In this document: one piece after another, positions 8,737 through 17,122 of the stretch
Layout of the letters: each line of letters opens with the position of its first letter
How positions within the stretch are numbered: position 1 is the stretch's first letter
DNA from: Clostridiaceae bacterium M8S5
GTDB taxonomy: Bacteria > Bacillota > Clostridia > Tissierellales > MCWD3
Reading direction: 5' to 3'
DNA length: 64,000 nucleotides
Assembly: GCA_029227815.1 (NCBI GenBank)
Contig: CP118523.1
Span: forward strand, 496,001-560,000
The notes under the pieces: generated by a model
Told to the model about the DNA's origin: nothing
Databases searched by the model: none
The model's input: the letters and a program-made list of their open reading frames with translations, nothing else
Program-made: the position numbers and the translations under genes

Positions 8737-10326
8737 TTGGCAAAACAGGGTAATAAGAACTTAAGTTTATTTGATAAGTATGAAGTGGTTCTTATGATAT
8801 TGAGTATATTAGTCATAATTGGTATTGTTACAGGACTTACACTATATCCTGAGCAAGGTAAAGAAGTTGCAAATACAATATTAAACATATTGACTAATAC
8901 ATTTGGATCACCGATGCAGTTGTTTACAGTATTTATTCTATTGTTCTTAATTTGTATATCTTTATCAAAGTATGGGGATATAAGATTAGGAAATGAGAAA
9001 CCACAGTTTTCAACATTGAGCTGGGTTGCAATGATGTTTTTCTGTGGTAACGGTGCAGGAACTGTTTATTGGGCATTTCTTGAGTGGGGGCATCATTTTA
9101 ATGCAGCTCCACAGTTAAATGGTGTAGTAGTTAGTGAAGCAGTAAATTATGAGTTGTCTATGGCATATACATTCTTTGATTGGGGTCCATCGGCTTGGGC
9201 ATTATTATGTGTATTTGTGTTACCTTTTGCTTATCATTACTACATAAAAAAAGATAGCGAGCTTAGATTTAGTGTTCTTTGTAAATATGCACTAGGAGAA
9301 AAAGCAGTTAAGGGTGTATTTGGTAAAGTTGTAGATTTTATTTTCATATTTGCAGCAGTTGGATCAATAAGCATAACCGCTGGAACATCAGCGTCTACAG
9401 TTTCATCTGCAATAGCTGATTTATTGGGTATACCTCACACATTTATGCTTACTGCTATGGTACTTATAGGAGTTGCACTTTTATATTCTGCTAGCTCACT
9501 AGTAGGAATAGAAAAAGGAATGAGAAGAATATCAGATTCAAATGTATATATGTGCATGATGTTACTAGGATTCATTTTAATAGCTGGGCCAACACAATAT
9601 ATTATAGATTCTATAGTAAATTCAATTGGTATATTAGCTACAGAGTATCCAAGAATGAGTTTATGGACTGATCCGATAGCAAGATCAGGTTATCCTCAAG
9701 GGTGGACAGCGTTCTATCTAGTTTACTGGCTGACATTTGGGCCTTTCACAGGATTGTTTGTGGCTAAGATATCTAAGGGTAGAAAAATTAAAGAAGTTAT
9801 AGCCAATATGTTAATAAGTGGTTCGTTAGGATTATTGCTGTTCTTCGGTATCATTGGAGGATATCAACAGTCATTGAGGATTAAAGGTATTTTAGATATA
9901 CCTAAAATGCTAATAGATGGACAGGCTGCAAATATAGCAACTGAAACAATAAATACACTTCCGTTTGGTAAAATTGTAATGGTTGTATATCTATTTGTAA
10001 TAATATTATTCTTAGCAACTACGTTAGATGCTGCATCATTTACACTATCATCAACAGTATCTAAAAAGCTTAAGGCAAATCAAGAACCAAGTAAATTTAT
10101 AAAATTTGTTTGGTGTATAGTGTTGGTAGCTATTCCGATAGCTGTGTCATACATTGGGACAGATATCAATACGATTAAATCTATTGTACTTTCTACTGGT
10201 TTACCTTTAGTAGTAATCTTAGGGATAATCTACTATGGTTTCTTACGAGAATTGCGCAAAGATTTTGGAAATGTATCACGTGAAGAGATTCAGAAAATGG
10301 GACAACTAAAAGAAACAGCAAAATAA
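8737..10326 (+). CDS. BCCT-family transporter (betaine/carnitine/choline type), divergent
   Basis: This 529-residue membrane protein has about twelve hydrophobic segments. Family landmarks are YTFFDWGPSAWALLCVFVL, the sequence around WTAFYLVYW, FVAKISKGRKIKEV, and DAASFTLSSTVSKKL near the end. The start is TTG at 8737, eight bases after AGGAGGG; no ATG lies near. BCCT carriers move zwitterionic quaternary ammonium or sulfonium compounds by symport or exchange. In this copy the aromatic-box helix reads YLVYWLTFGPF where BetP-type proteins have YWxWWxxWSPF, so two of the usual tryptophans are replaced. The neighbours suggest it imports the compound activated by the CoA-transferases, possibly exchanging it for the reduced product as CaiT does. 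Confidence 0.9.
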   Translation: MAKQGNKNLSLFDKYEVVLMILSILVIIGIVTGLTLYPEQGKEVANTILNILTNTFGSPMQLFTVFILLFLICISLSKYGDIRLGNEKPQFSTLSWVAMMFFCGNGAGTVYWAFLEWGHHFNAAPQLNGVVVSEAVNYELSMAYTFFDWGPSAWALLCVFVLPFAYHYYIKKDSELRFSVLCKYALGEKAVKGVFGKVVDFIFIFAAVGSISITAGTSASTVSSAIADLLGIPHTFMLTAMVLIGVALLYSASSLVGIEKGMRRISDSNVYMCMMLLGFILIAGPTQYIIDSIVNSIGILATEYPRMSLWTDPIARSGYPQGWTAFYLVYWLTFGPFTGLFVAKISKGRKIKEVIANMLISGSLGLLLFFGIIGGYQQSLRIKGILDIPKMLIDGQAANIATETINTLPFGKIVMVVYLFVIILFLATTLDAASFTLSSTVSKKLKANQEPSKFIKFVWCIVLVAIPIAVSYIGTDINTIKSIVLSTGLPLVVILGIIYYGFLRELRKDFGNVSREEIQKMGQLKETAK

Positions 10327-10427
10327 ATATAAAGAATGAATGAAGGAACCCACCATGATATATACAGTATCTATATAGTCAAAACAATGTTTTTGGCTGT
10401 AAATGCTTATAGTAACATAGATAATCT

Positions 10428-10567
10428 TATAGTATCAAAAAGGGTACTATAGAACAAAAAAGTGCGTACTTGCACAAATAAAATATACTAGTTAGAATTA
10501 TATTAAATAATTTGAAAATAGGAATTTTAGATAAAAACTATTGACTTGTTTAGTCAAAGTGTAAAAT
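10428..10567 (+). promoter_or_regulatory. Intergenic control region upstream of the acyl-CoA dehydrogenase
   Basis: TATAGTA (10428) and TACTATA (10445) form a hairpin. TTGACT-TGTTT-AGTCAA (10541-10557) is a perfect dyad whose left half could also be a -35 box, with TAAAAT at 10562 only 15 bases away. A separate, possibly repressed promoter for the dehydrogenase-etf genes is likely but not proven. Confidence 0.4.
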
Positions 10568-10604
10568 TAATATTAACTCAAATCGAAACGTAGGAGGTAA
10601 GTAA

Positions 10605-11744
10605 ATGAACTTTGAATTGACTAAAGAACAAAAGTTAGTTGTACAAGCTGTAAGAGAATTAGCAGAAAATGAAATAAAACCTATTGCTGCAGAAGCTGAT
10701 CAAACAGGAGTTTTTCCTATGGATCAATATAAACAGATGGGGAAGATGGGGTTATTAGGACTACCATTTTCAACTGATTATAAAGGAGCAGGTGGAGATT
10801 ATTTATCATACATTCTTGCAGTAGAGGAAATTTCTAAAGTTGATGGATCATTAGGAATATCTTATTCAGTGCAGACATCATTATGTATGGGAGCAATAAA
10901 CGCTTTTGGTACAGAAGAGCAAAAGAAAAAATACCTTCCGGATTTATGTACGGGTGAAAAAATTGGATCATTTGGATTAACAGAGCCTAATGCAGGAACA
11001 GATGCATCTGGAGTTCAAACTATAGCTGTAAAAGATGGAGATCACTATATATTGAATGGACAAAAGTGTTTTATAACAAATAGTCCGATAGCAGATACAT
11101 TTGTTATATTTGCAATGACAGATAGAAGTAAAGGGACTAGAGGAATATCAGCATTTATAGTTGAAAAAGAATATGCAGGAATCTCTATAGGAAAAATAGA
11201 GGACAAAATGGGTATAAGATCATCTCAAGTTGGTGAAGTTGTACTTGAAGATTGCAGAGTTCCAGCAGAAAATTTACTTGGAAAAGAAGGTAAAGGTTTT
11301 GGAATGGCCATGAAAACTCTTGATGGAGGAAGAATTGGTGTTGCAGCTCAAGCATTAGGTATTGCTGAAGGTGCATTAGAAGAGACGATAACATATATGA
11401 AGGAAAGAAAGCAGTTTGGAAAGCAACTTTACAAGTTCCAATACTTAGCTTTCAGAATGGCTGACTTAAAAGCTAGAATTGAGCAAGCTAGATATCTTGT
11501 ATATAAGGCAGCTATGGATAAAAACAATGGGAAACCATACTCAGTATCTGCTGCATTAGCAAAGATGACAGCATCAGATTGTGCAATGTATGTAACTACA
11601 AATTGTGTTCAGATGTTAGGCGGATATGGATTTATTAAAGATTATCCATTAGAGAGAATGATGAGAGATGCTAAGATAACACAAATATATGAAGGAACAA
11701 ATGAAGTTCAAAGAATGATAATATCAGGAGATATGTTTAGATAA
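10605..11744 (+). CDS. Acyl-CoA dehydrogenase, butyryl-CoA dehydrogenase/CaiA type
   Basis: This is a 379-residue FAD-dependent acyl-CoA dehydrogenase or enoyl-CoA reductase. Landmarks are the FAD/substrate stretch GSFGLTEPNAGTDASG, then MKERKQFGKQLYKFQ, QMLGGYGFIKDYPLER, and QIYEGTNEVQR near the C-terminus. The Glu of YEGT (about residue 363) is the expected catalytic base. By sequence style it is close to Bcd of butyrate producers. In this context it probably reduces an unsaturated CoA thioester, analogous to crotonobetainyl-CoA reductase or caffeyl-CoA reductase. EtfB and EtfA follow immediately and would be its electron partner. No crotonase, thiolase or 3-hydroxyacyl-CoA dehydrogenase accompanies it, which argues against an ordinary butyrate operon. 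Confidence 0.92.
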   Translation: MNFELTKEQKLVVQAVRELAENEIKPIAAEADQTGVFPMDQYKQMGKMGLLGLPFSTDYKGAGGDYLSYILAVEEISKVDGSLGISYSVQTSLCMGAINAFGTEEQKKKYLPDLCTGEKIGSFGLTEPNAGTDASGVQTIAVKDGDHYILNGQKCFITNSPIADTFVIFAMTDRSKGTRGISAFIVEKEYAGISIGKIEDKMGIRSSQVGEVVLEDCRVPAENLLGKEGKGFGMAMKTLDGGRIGVAAQALGIAEGALEETITYMKERKQFGKQLYKFQYLAFRMADLKARIEQARYLVYKAAMDKNNGKPYSVSAALAKMTASDCAMYVTTNCVQMLGGYGFIKDYPLERMMRDAKITQIYEGTNEVQRMIISGDMFR

Positions 11745-11772
11745 CATAAATGATAAACAAGGAGGGTAAATA

Positions 11773-12552
11773 ATGAATATTGTAGTTTGTGTAAAACAAG
11801 TACCAGATACAAACGAAGTTAAAATAGATCCAGTAAAGGGTACATTAATAAGAGCTGGTGTTCCATCAATAATGAATCCAGATGATAAAAATGCACTAGA
11901 AGAGGCATTGAGATTAAAGGACGAAAATGGAGCTAGTGTTACTGTTATCACTATGGGACCTCCTCAAGCAGAAGCTGTATTGAGAGAAGCTATTGCTATG
12001 GGAGCTGATGATGCAGTATTGATCACAGATAGAGCTTTTGCTGGTGCTGATACTTTAGCGACTTCAAATGCATTGGCAGGTGCTTTAAAGAAGTTAGACT
12101 TTGACATAGTATTTGCGGGAAGACAAGCTATAGATGGCGATACGGCACAAGTTGGGCCACAGATAGCAGAGCATTTACAGCTTCCTCAAGTAACATATGT
12201 AGAGCAAGTAACAGTAGATGGCAAGTCACTAAAAGTTAGAAGAGCATTAGAAGATGGTTATGAGATGTTGGAAATTCAAACTCCATGTCTTTTAACTGCA
12301 ATAGATACTTTAAACAAACCAAGATATATGAATGTGACAAATATTTTTGAAACTTTCAAAAAAGAAGTTAAAATCTGGGATGCAGAATTTATAGATGTAG
12401 ATAGAGCACTTTTAGGATTGGGAGGTTCTCCTACAAAGGTATTTAAATCAATGACTAAAGAGCCAAAAGGGCAAGGAGAGATTGTTAACTTACCACCTAA
12501 AGAAGCAGCAGCTTTCGCTATTGCAAAATTAAAAGAGAAACACTACATTTAG
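11773..12552 (+). CDS. etfB: Electron transfer flavoprotein, beta subunit
   Basis: This is a 259-residue EtfB. Landmarks are the start MNIVVCVKQVPDTNEVKIDP, SIMNPDDKNALEEAL, the ADP/FAD-binding segment ITMGPPQAEAVLREAIAMGAD, and GRQAIDGDTAQVGPQIAEHL. It forms the heterodimer with EtfA, carrying one FAD. In clostridial Bcd-type complexes EtfB also binds NADH and bifurcates electrons to ferredoxin. The gene is 28 nt after the dehydrogenase, with AAGGAGGG before the ATG, so the three genes form one operon. Bifurcation is inferred from context, not demonstrated by a single residue. Confidence 0.95.
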   Translation: MNIVVCVKQVPDTNEVKIDPVKGTLIRAGVPSIMNPDDKNALEEALRLKDENGASVTVITMGPPQAEAVLREAIAMGADDAVLITDRAFAGADTLATSNALAGALKKLDFDIVFAGRQAIDGDTAQVGPQIAEHLQLPQVTYVEQVTVDGKSLKVRRALEDGYEMLEIQTPCLLTAIDTLNKPRYMNVTNIFETFKKEVKIWDAEFIDVDRALLGLGGSPTKVFKSMTKEPKGQGEIVNLPPKEAAAFAIAKLKEKHYI

Positions 12553-12570
12553 AGACTAGGAGGGATAGAT

Positions 12571-13593
12571 ATGAATTTAGCACTATACAAAGGTGTTTGG
12601 GTTTTTGCTGAACAAAGAGATGGACAAATACAGAAAGTTGCATTAGAGCTACTAGGCAATGGTAGAGTTATAGCTGATAAATTAGGAGTTGAACTTACAG
12701 CGGTTCTTTTAGGTAATAAGATAGAAGACCAAGCTAAAGAATTATTAGCATATGGCGCAGATAAAGTTATATATGTTGATGACGAGAATTTGGCTAGATA
12801 TTCTACTGAATCATATACAAAAGTAATATGTGATTTAGCAAATGAAAAGAAACCAGAGATAATATTTATTGGAGCAACAAATATAGGTAGAGATTTAGGA
12901 CCAAGAGTATCTGCAAGATTGGCGACAGGATTGACAGCAGATTGTACAGGTTTAGACATACAAGAAGAAACAGGACATTTATTAATGACAAGACCAGCAT
13001 TTGGTGGTAACTTGATGGCTACAATCATTTGTACAGACCATAGACCTCAAATGTCAACAGTTAGACCGGGTGTTTTCGATAAATTGTCAAAAGATGATTC
13101 GAGAATGGATGAGTCAAAAATAGAAAAAAGAGTAGCAACACTAACAGACAAAGAAATGAGAGTTAAAGTATTAGAAGTTGTTAAAGAACTCAAAGAAGTA
13201 ATCGACATCAGTGAAGCTGAAGTTTTAGTGGCAGGAGGTAGAGGAGTCGGAAGTAGTGAGAACTTTACCAAGCTACAAGAACTTGCAGATGCTTTAGGTG
13301 GAACTGTGGCTGGATCAAGAGCAGCAATAGACAATGGTTGGATTGACCATGCATTACAAGTTGGTCAAACAGGTAAAACAGTAAGACCTAGGATATATGT
13401 TGCATGTGGTATATCAGGAGCTATACAACATTTAGCTGGTATGCAAGACAGTGACTTTATAATAGCTGTTAACAAAGATGATCAAGCACCTATCATGAAA
13501 GTAGCAGATTTAGGGCTTGTTGGAGACTTAAATAAAATAGTTCCAGAGCTAACAGCTCAAGTTAAAGAAAAAAAGTTAGCAATAAATGCTTAA
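12571..13593 (+). CDS. etfA: Electron transfer flavoprotein, alpha subunit
   Basis: This is a 340-residue EtfA. The N-terminal alpha/beta domain (about 1-190) is followed by the FAD domain with GGRGVGSSENF, the flavin-contacting GSRAAIDNGWIDHALQVGQTG, and the signature VACGISGAIQHLAGMQDSDFIIAVNKD. There is no N-terminal ferredoxin extension as in some caffeyl-CoA reductase EtfA proteins. It lies 18 nt after etfB and closes the operon. Together with EtfB it passes electrons between NADH and the acyl-CoA dehydrogenase at 10605, probably with ferredoxin reduction. Confidence 0.95.
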   Translation: MNLALYKGVWVFAEQRDGQIQKVALELLGNGRVIADKLGVELTAVLLGNKIEDQAKELLAYGADKVIYVDDENLARYSTESYTKVICDLANEKKPEIIFIGATNIGRDLGPRVSARLATGLTADCTGLDIQEETGHLLMTRPAFGGNLMATIICTDHRPQMSTVRPGVFDKLSKDDSRMDESKIEKRVATLTDKEMRVKVLEVVKELKEVIDISEAEVLVAGGRGVGSSENFTKLQELADALGGTVAGSRAAIDNGWIDHALQVGQTGKTVRPRIYVACGISGAIQHLAGMQDSDFIIAVNKDDQAPIMKVADLGLVGDLNKIVPELTAQVKEKKLAINA

Positions 13594-13775
13594 TAGCATA
13601 TTGACTATATAGATTTAATGAACTACAAATAAACAGCTGACAAGCAAGCAGGTGATTTATCTGATTAAATATGCTGAGTTAACTGGAATAATATCAACCC
13701 TTTTAAAGTGTTTCAGAACAAAGCATAATAGAATAACCTCTATACAAAAAACTAAATAGTTGTAATAGAATATTT

Positions 13776-13798
13776 AGGACTGCTTTTTTAGCAGTCCT
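13776..13798 (+). terminator. Hairpin after etfA
   Basis: AGGACTGC and GCAGTCCT form an 8-bp stem around a T-rich loop. The T tract is in the loop rather than after the stem, so termination efficiency is uncertain. Confidence 0.45.
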
Positions 13799-13877
13799 TA
13801 GTCATTTAAGTAGATAAAAAACTAATATGAAAAAGAATTATTTTAGTGGATAAATTAATTAATAAGGAGAGTTAGAT

Positions 13878-14747
13878 ATGAGATATGAAGGTGCTGTATA
13901 TAGGCCACCAAGCGAGGCAAGAAGCCTTATAATACAGGTAACAATAGGGTGCTCGCATAATAAATGTACATTTTGCAGTATGTATAAAGAGAAAAATTTT
14001 AGAGTGAGAAAACTTGATGAGATTATTGAAGACTTAAAAGAAATGAGAGAATATTATAAAAACGTGAGAAGGATTTTTCTTGCAGATGGAAATGCATTGG
14101 TTTTAAAGACAGAAGACTTAAAAAGTATATTAATAAACATAAAAAATCTATTTCCAGAGTGTGAAAGAATAGGTATATATTCAGCACCAAAAGATATCAT
14201 AAGAAAGTCAGTAGAAGAACTAAAAGAACTACATGAACTAGGTTTAGATATAGCATATCTAGGTGTAGAGTCAGGTAATGATGATGTGTTGATAGATACA
14301 AGAAAAGGAGTAACCTCAGAGCAAATGATAGAAGCAGGGCAGAAGATGGTTAAAGCAGGTATAAAACTATCAGTGATGATAATATCTGGACTTGGTGGTA
14401 AAGAAAAATGGAAACAACATGCCTTAGATTCAGCTAGAGTAGTAAGTGCTATTAATCCGCATTATGTAGCACTACTTACGCTATTGATAAACAAAAACAC
14501 TGAAATGAGCGATAAAATAGAAAAAGGCGAAATGAAGCTTCTTTCTCCAAAAGAAACCATGTTAGAAACAAAGCTGTTCATAGAAAACCTTGAACTTAAA
14601 AACTGTGTATTTAGAAGCAATCACGCTTCAAATTATGTAGTGCTTGGTGGAGTTTTACCTCAAGATAAGAATCTATTATTAGAACAAATAGATGAATCTC
14701 TAAAAGAGGATTTTGATTATAAAGATGAGTTTTTGAGGAGGTTTTAG
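13878..14747 (+). CDS. Radical SAM protein, first of two paralogues
   Basis: This 289-residue radical SAM protein carries its cluster-binding cysteines in GCSHNKCTFCSMYK. The spacing is C-x4-C-x2-C rather than the commoner C-x3-C-x2-C, which from memory is typical of this clostridial family and related Elp3/COG1032-type proteins. Other conserved stretches are RRIFLADGNALVL, DIAYLGVESGNDDVL, SVMIISGLGGKEKW and VFRSNHASNYV. The reaction is unknown. AAGGAG precedes the ATG. A close paralogue of identical length lies at 18406-19275. In this copy the segment after ESGNDDVL reads IDTRKGVTS, where the other has KVINKGVTS. Confidence 0.85.
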   Translation: MRYEGAVYRPPSEARSLIIQVTIGCSHNKCTFCSMYKEKNFRVRKLDEIIEDLKEMREYYKNVRRIFLADGNALVLKTEDLKSILINIKNLFPECERIGIYSAPKDIIRKSVEELKELHELGLDIAYLGVESGNDDVLIDTRKGVTSEQMIEAGQKMVKAGIKLSVMIISGLGGKEKWKQHALDSARVVSAINPHYVALLTLLINKNTEMSDKIEKGEMKLLSPKETMLETKLFIENLELKNCVFRSNHASNYVVLGGVLPQDKNLLLEQIDESLKEDFDYKDEFLRRF

Positions 14748-14877
14748 CAAAGCAATTCAATAGCTAAGCCAATAGAACTATGAGCAATCACAAGACCTCT
14801 ACGGATATGAACAACCTATAAATGAACTAGAAGAACAAGGGTCATGCTTTGCAGTGTGGCTCATTATTTTTGTGTGG

Positions 14878-14986
14878 AAGCATTAAATAACATTTGCTTA
14901 ACCCTGCGAGAGTAGTGTTTCTTGACTATTTTAATGATGTAGAAACACTACTCTCAATGTCGTTTACAGCAAATGTTATTTAGCTT
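14878..14986 (-). repeat. Structured repeat type A, copy 1
   Basis: The outer arms are roughly AAGCATTAAATAACATTTGC and GCAAATGTTATTTAGCTT. Inside, ACCCTGCG precedes and CAATGTCG follows a 15-bp perfect stem (GAGAGTAGTGTTTCT, 14908-14922, with its complement 14941-14955) around an 18-nt loop. Shown on the strand opposite to copy 2. Confidence 0.8.
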
Positions 14987-15308
14987 CTAGTAGGTTTGCT
15001 GGTTGTTATTCTTTAGGGTAAGGCGTTGGAGTGCGTGAAAAATACCTATTGTAAAGAATGGTTCATTGGTGAAGGGAAACCAAAGATAATCTTTGCGGTG
15101 CAGTAGAGAAGCTGTTTCTAATGATCTAAGTAGAAGCTTTGAAGAAACAGCTCCTCAAATTTACCTACAAGATATCTTTCGCTTTCCCTTGTGACTTTAC
15201 TTGTTGTAATTTTTATTAACAAAATGGTGAGTAGCCATATTTGATGGTAGAAATAAGACCTACAGAGATAAGCTAAATCACTAATAAAACAACCAATCAA
15301 GTTACAAA

Positions 15309-15423
15309 GAAGCATATCCGTTTTTCTGGAGAAGCGACTTAGAGTGCGTGTTCCTCCAACGTTTCTAAATAATAAAAAGGAACACGTACTATACGGAGTC
15401 CGTAAGAAATTAGGATAGGCTTC
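15309..15423 (+). repeat. Structured repeat type B, copy 1
   Basis: It begins GAAGCATATCC and ends GGATAGGCTTC, so the ends pair. An inner stem is made by AGTGCGTGTTCCT (15343-15355) and AGGAACACGTACT (15378-15390). The sequence CGTTTTTCTGGAGAAGCGAC after the left end is identical in copy 2. Confidence 0.75.
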
Positions 15424-15527
15424 CACCAATATATGATGAGTAACCAAGAACTAGAAGTTTTTTATCTTAGCATGACTCTAAAGAAAGATACCAAAAACAC
15501 TTTGAAGCTGAGCTTGTTTTTCGAACG

Positions 15528-15587
15528 CGACATTGGAAGTTGTAATTTAATATTAATATAATCAAAAAATTACAGCTTACGCAGGGT
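15528..15587 (+). repeat. Structured repeat type A, copy 3 with a different stem
   Basis: It has the same flanks as the other type A copies (CGACATTG and CGCAGGGT) and a similar AT-rich loop. The stem is GAAGTTGTAATTT (15536-15548) with AAATTACAGCTT (15567-15578), unrelated in sequence to the GAGAGTAGTGTTTCT stem yet still paired. Confidence 0.7.
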
Positions 15588-15690
15588 AAGAAAAGCAATT
15601 GAAAAGCTGAGTCAATAAAGTAATGAGCAACTACAAGACCCACAAAGACAAGCTAAAGCATCAACCCCAAATAACCAATTAAATCACAAA

Positions 15691-15799
15691 GAAGCATATC
15701 CGTTTTTCTGGAGAAGCGACTTTGAGGACTTATTCTTACAACGCTTTTGCATAAATAAAAGGAATAGGACACCTATTGAAAACAATTAGGATATGCTTC
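15691..15799 (+). repeat. Structured repeat type B, copy 2
   Basis: The ends GAAGCATATCC and GGATATGCTTC pair perfectly (11 bp). The inner stem is formed by CTTATTCTT and AAGGAATAG, different from copy 1 but still complementary with G-U pairs. It follows a diverged copy of the 40 bases that precede copy 1. Confidence 0.72.
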
Positions 15800-15829
15800 C
15801 CACCACCAGATAAAGAATCACCAAAAACT

Positions 15830-16204
15830 CTAAAGATTATCCCCATTATTTTTATAAGCACTTAAATCAACCTCAACATCAAAATTATCTGAGTAATTTA
15901 ATCCCCATTTAAACATCATCCGTAAAACTGGAAGCACAGTTTTACCATATTGGGTTAATTTATATTCAACCTTTGGAGGGACCTCTGGATAGACAGTTCT
16001 TGTTATTAGCCCATCAGATTCAAGTTCTCTCAATTGTTGAGTCAGCATTTTTTGAGTTATACCAGGTAGTCTTCTTTTAAGTTGACTAAAACGAAGAACC
16101 TTTTCTCGTAATTGCCATAGTATAACACTTTTCCATTTACCTCCGATTAAATCTATAGATAGAGATAACGGACATTGATAAACCTTATCTTTTATCTTTG
16201 ACAT
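15830..16204 (-). CDS. HxlR-family winged-helix transcriptional regulator
   Basis: This 124-residue HxlR-type regulator has the family opening CPLSLSIDLIGGKWKSVILWQL, with the conserved Cys at residue 11. The winged helix-turn-helix follows (LRFSQLKRRLPGITQKMLTQQLRELESDGLI), then the wing VPPKVEYKLTQYGKTVLPVL. The ATG at 16204 follows GGGAGG. Such proteins often respond to electrophiles or oxidants and control an adjacent divergent gene. Here the divergent neighbour is the TPR protein at 16436. ACTATAC and GTATAG half-sites in the 230-base gap could form an operator, but this is speculative. Confidence 0.92.
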   Translation of the reverse strand: MSKIKDKVYQCPLSLSIDLIGGKWKSVILWQLREKVLRFSQLKRRLPGITQKMLTQQLRELESDGLITRTVYPEVPPKVEYKLTQYGKTVLPVLRMMFKWGLNYSDNFDVEVDLSAYKNNGDNL

Positions 16205-16435
16205 AATTAAAACCTCCCTATAGTTTCAAAATCAATACTATATATCAATTTGATACAATCATTCAAAATATACTATACAGAAAAAATAAGCATGTTTATT
16301 ATCAAATTATATCATGTATAGAGTGCAAATCAAAGATTGAATTATACAATATTATTAATTGTAACCAATGAAACAAAATGTAATATATGGTATAATAATC
16401 TTACACAAACTAATAAATTTAAGGAGTGACTAAAG

Positions 16436-17122
16436 TTGAAAACAGATGTAACAAGCATAAGTGACAACACTGTTTTAAACATACAAGAAGTTTTTAATCT
16501 TATTCAAAATTATAAGTATGAAGAAGCATTTTTATTGTCATCTCAAATAATGAAAAGAAGTGATAGTGGAGACCAATTATTTCATGAATGGGTTAAAGCT
16601 CTAGCCGAATTTTATTCATGTGATAAAAAAGAAACAGCAATTGATTTACTAGAAAAAGTAAAGCCCCAAAAAATTGAGAATGAAATTCACTTTAGGATAA
16701 TTAATTCTTTAATGGGATTTTACATAGAAATTGGAGATGAGCAAAACTTCTTAAAGTACAAGGAAAAATTAATACTTAATCTTCATTTACTTAATATTAG
16801 TGAGGTGATCATTATAATTCTTGGTAATATTGGTAATGGGTATTATGAATTTAAAGATTATTCAAATTCATTAGATTTTTGCAATAAAACAATAGCTGTC
16901 GCACAAAAACATTATTTATTTGATTTTAGATTTTTTAAAATTATGATGATAAAAATAATGAATCTATTTTACTTAGGAAAATCTGAAGAAGCTATCGAAC
17001 TAAAAAAAGATTTTGAATCATTACTCAAGTTAGCCGACAAAATGAATCTTAAGAAATATTTAGATAAATCTATGAATAACTATTACGAGGGGGTGAAAAA
17101 TAATGAAAAAAATACTAACTAA
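16436..17122 (+). CDS. TPR protein, candidate RRNPP-type (Rap-like) peptide receptor without a DNA-binding domain
   Basis: This 228-residue, all-helical protein has tetratricopeptide-like helix pairs. Examples are YKYEEAFLLSSQIMKR at about 29-44, FYIEIGDEQNFLKYKEKLI at about 96-114, GNGYYEFKDYSNSLDFCNKT, and LFYLGKSEEAIELKKDFESL near 183-202. The TTG start at 16436 follows AAGGAG. It has no N-terminal helix-turn-helix and is shorter than Rap phosphatases (about 380), so it is a bare TPR module. Its last 20 bases overlap the start of a 39-codon ORF encoding a Lys-rich, hydrophobic exported-type peptide (17103-17222), then a terminator. That is the layout of Rap-Phr and other peptide quorum-sensing cassettes. 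The role is inferred from architecture only. Confidence 0.75.
   Translation: MKTDVTSISDNTVLNIQEVFNLIQNYKYEEAFLLSSQIMKRSDSGDQLFHEWVKALAEFYSCDKKETAIDLLEKVKPQKIENEIHFRIINSLMGFYIEIGDEQNFLKYKEKLILNLHLLNISEVIIIILGNIGNGYYEFKDYSNSLDFCNKTIAVAQKHYLFDFRFFKIMMIKIMNLFYLGKSEEAIELKKDFESLLKLADKMNLKKYLDKSMNNYYEGVKNNEKNTN

Larger units (their letters stand above)
14748..15829. repeat. Repeat-filled intergenic region of about 1.1 kb
   Basis: No gene is convincing here. The region is a patchwork of at least two structured repeat types. Type A hairpins lie at 14878-14986 and 15528-15587, and type B at 15309-15423 and 15691-15799. Stretches outside the hairpins are also repeated: 14748-14800 resembles 15590-15645, and 15268-15308 resembles 15645-15690. 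The segment from about 14840 to 15115 recurs inverted at about 23514-23820. A further dyad (GAAGCTGTTTCT/AGAAACAGCT) lies at about 15108-15152. Confidence 0.75.

Noticed and set aside
12549..13028. Minus-strand ORF of 159 codons inside etfA
   Set aside because: Entirely within etfA, whose product is unmistakable.
10605..13593. Classical butyrate-forming operon
   Set aside because: The dehydrogenase and EtfBA resemble butyrate genes, but crotonase, 3-hydroxybutyryl-CoA dehydrogenase and thiolase are absent and CoA-transferases with a BCCT carrier precede them.
15118..15447. Minus-strand ORF of 109 codons in the repeat region
   Set aside because: It runs through the structured repeats, its sequence is explained by them, and it has no ribosome binding site or recognisable protein pattern.
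14748..15829. Degenerate insertion sequence or group II intron
   Set aside because: No transposase, maturase or domain V-like motif could be found in any frame; only hairpins and repeats are visible.
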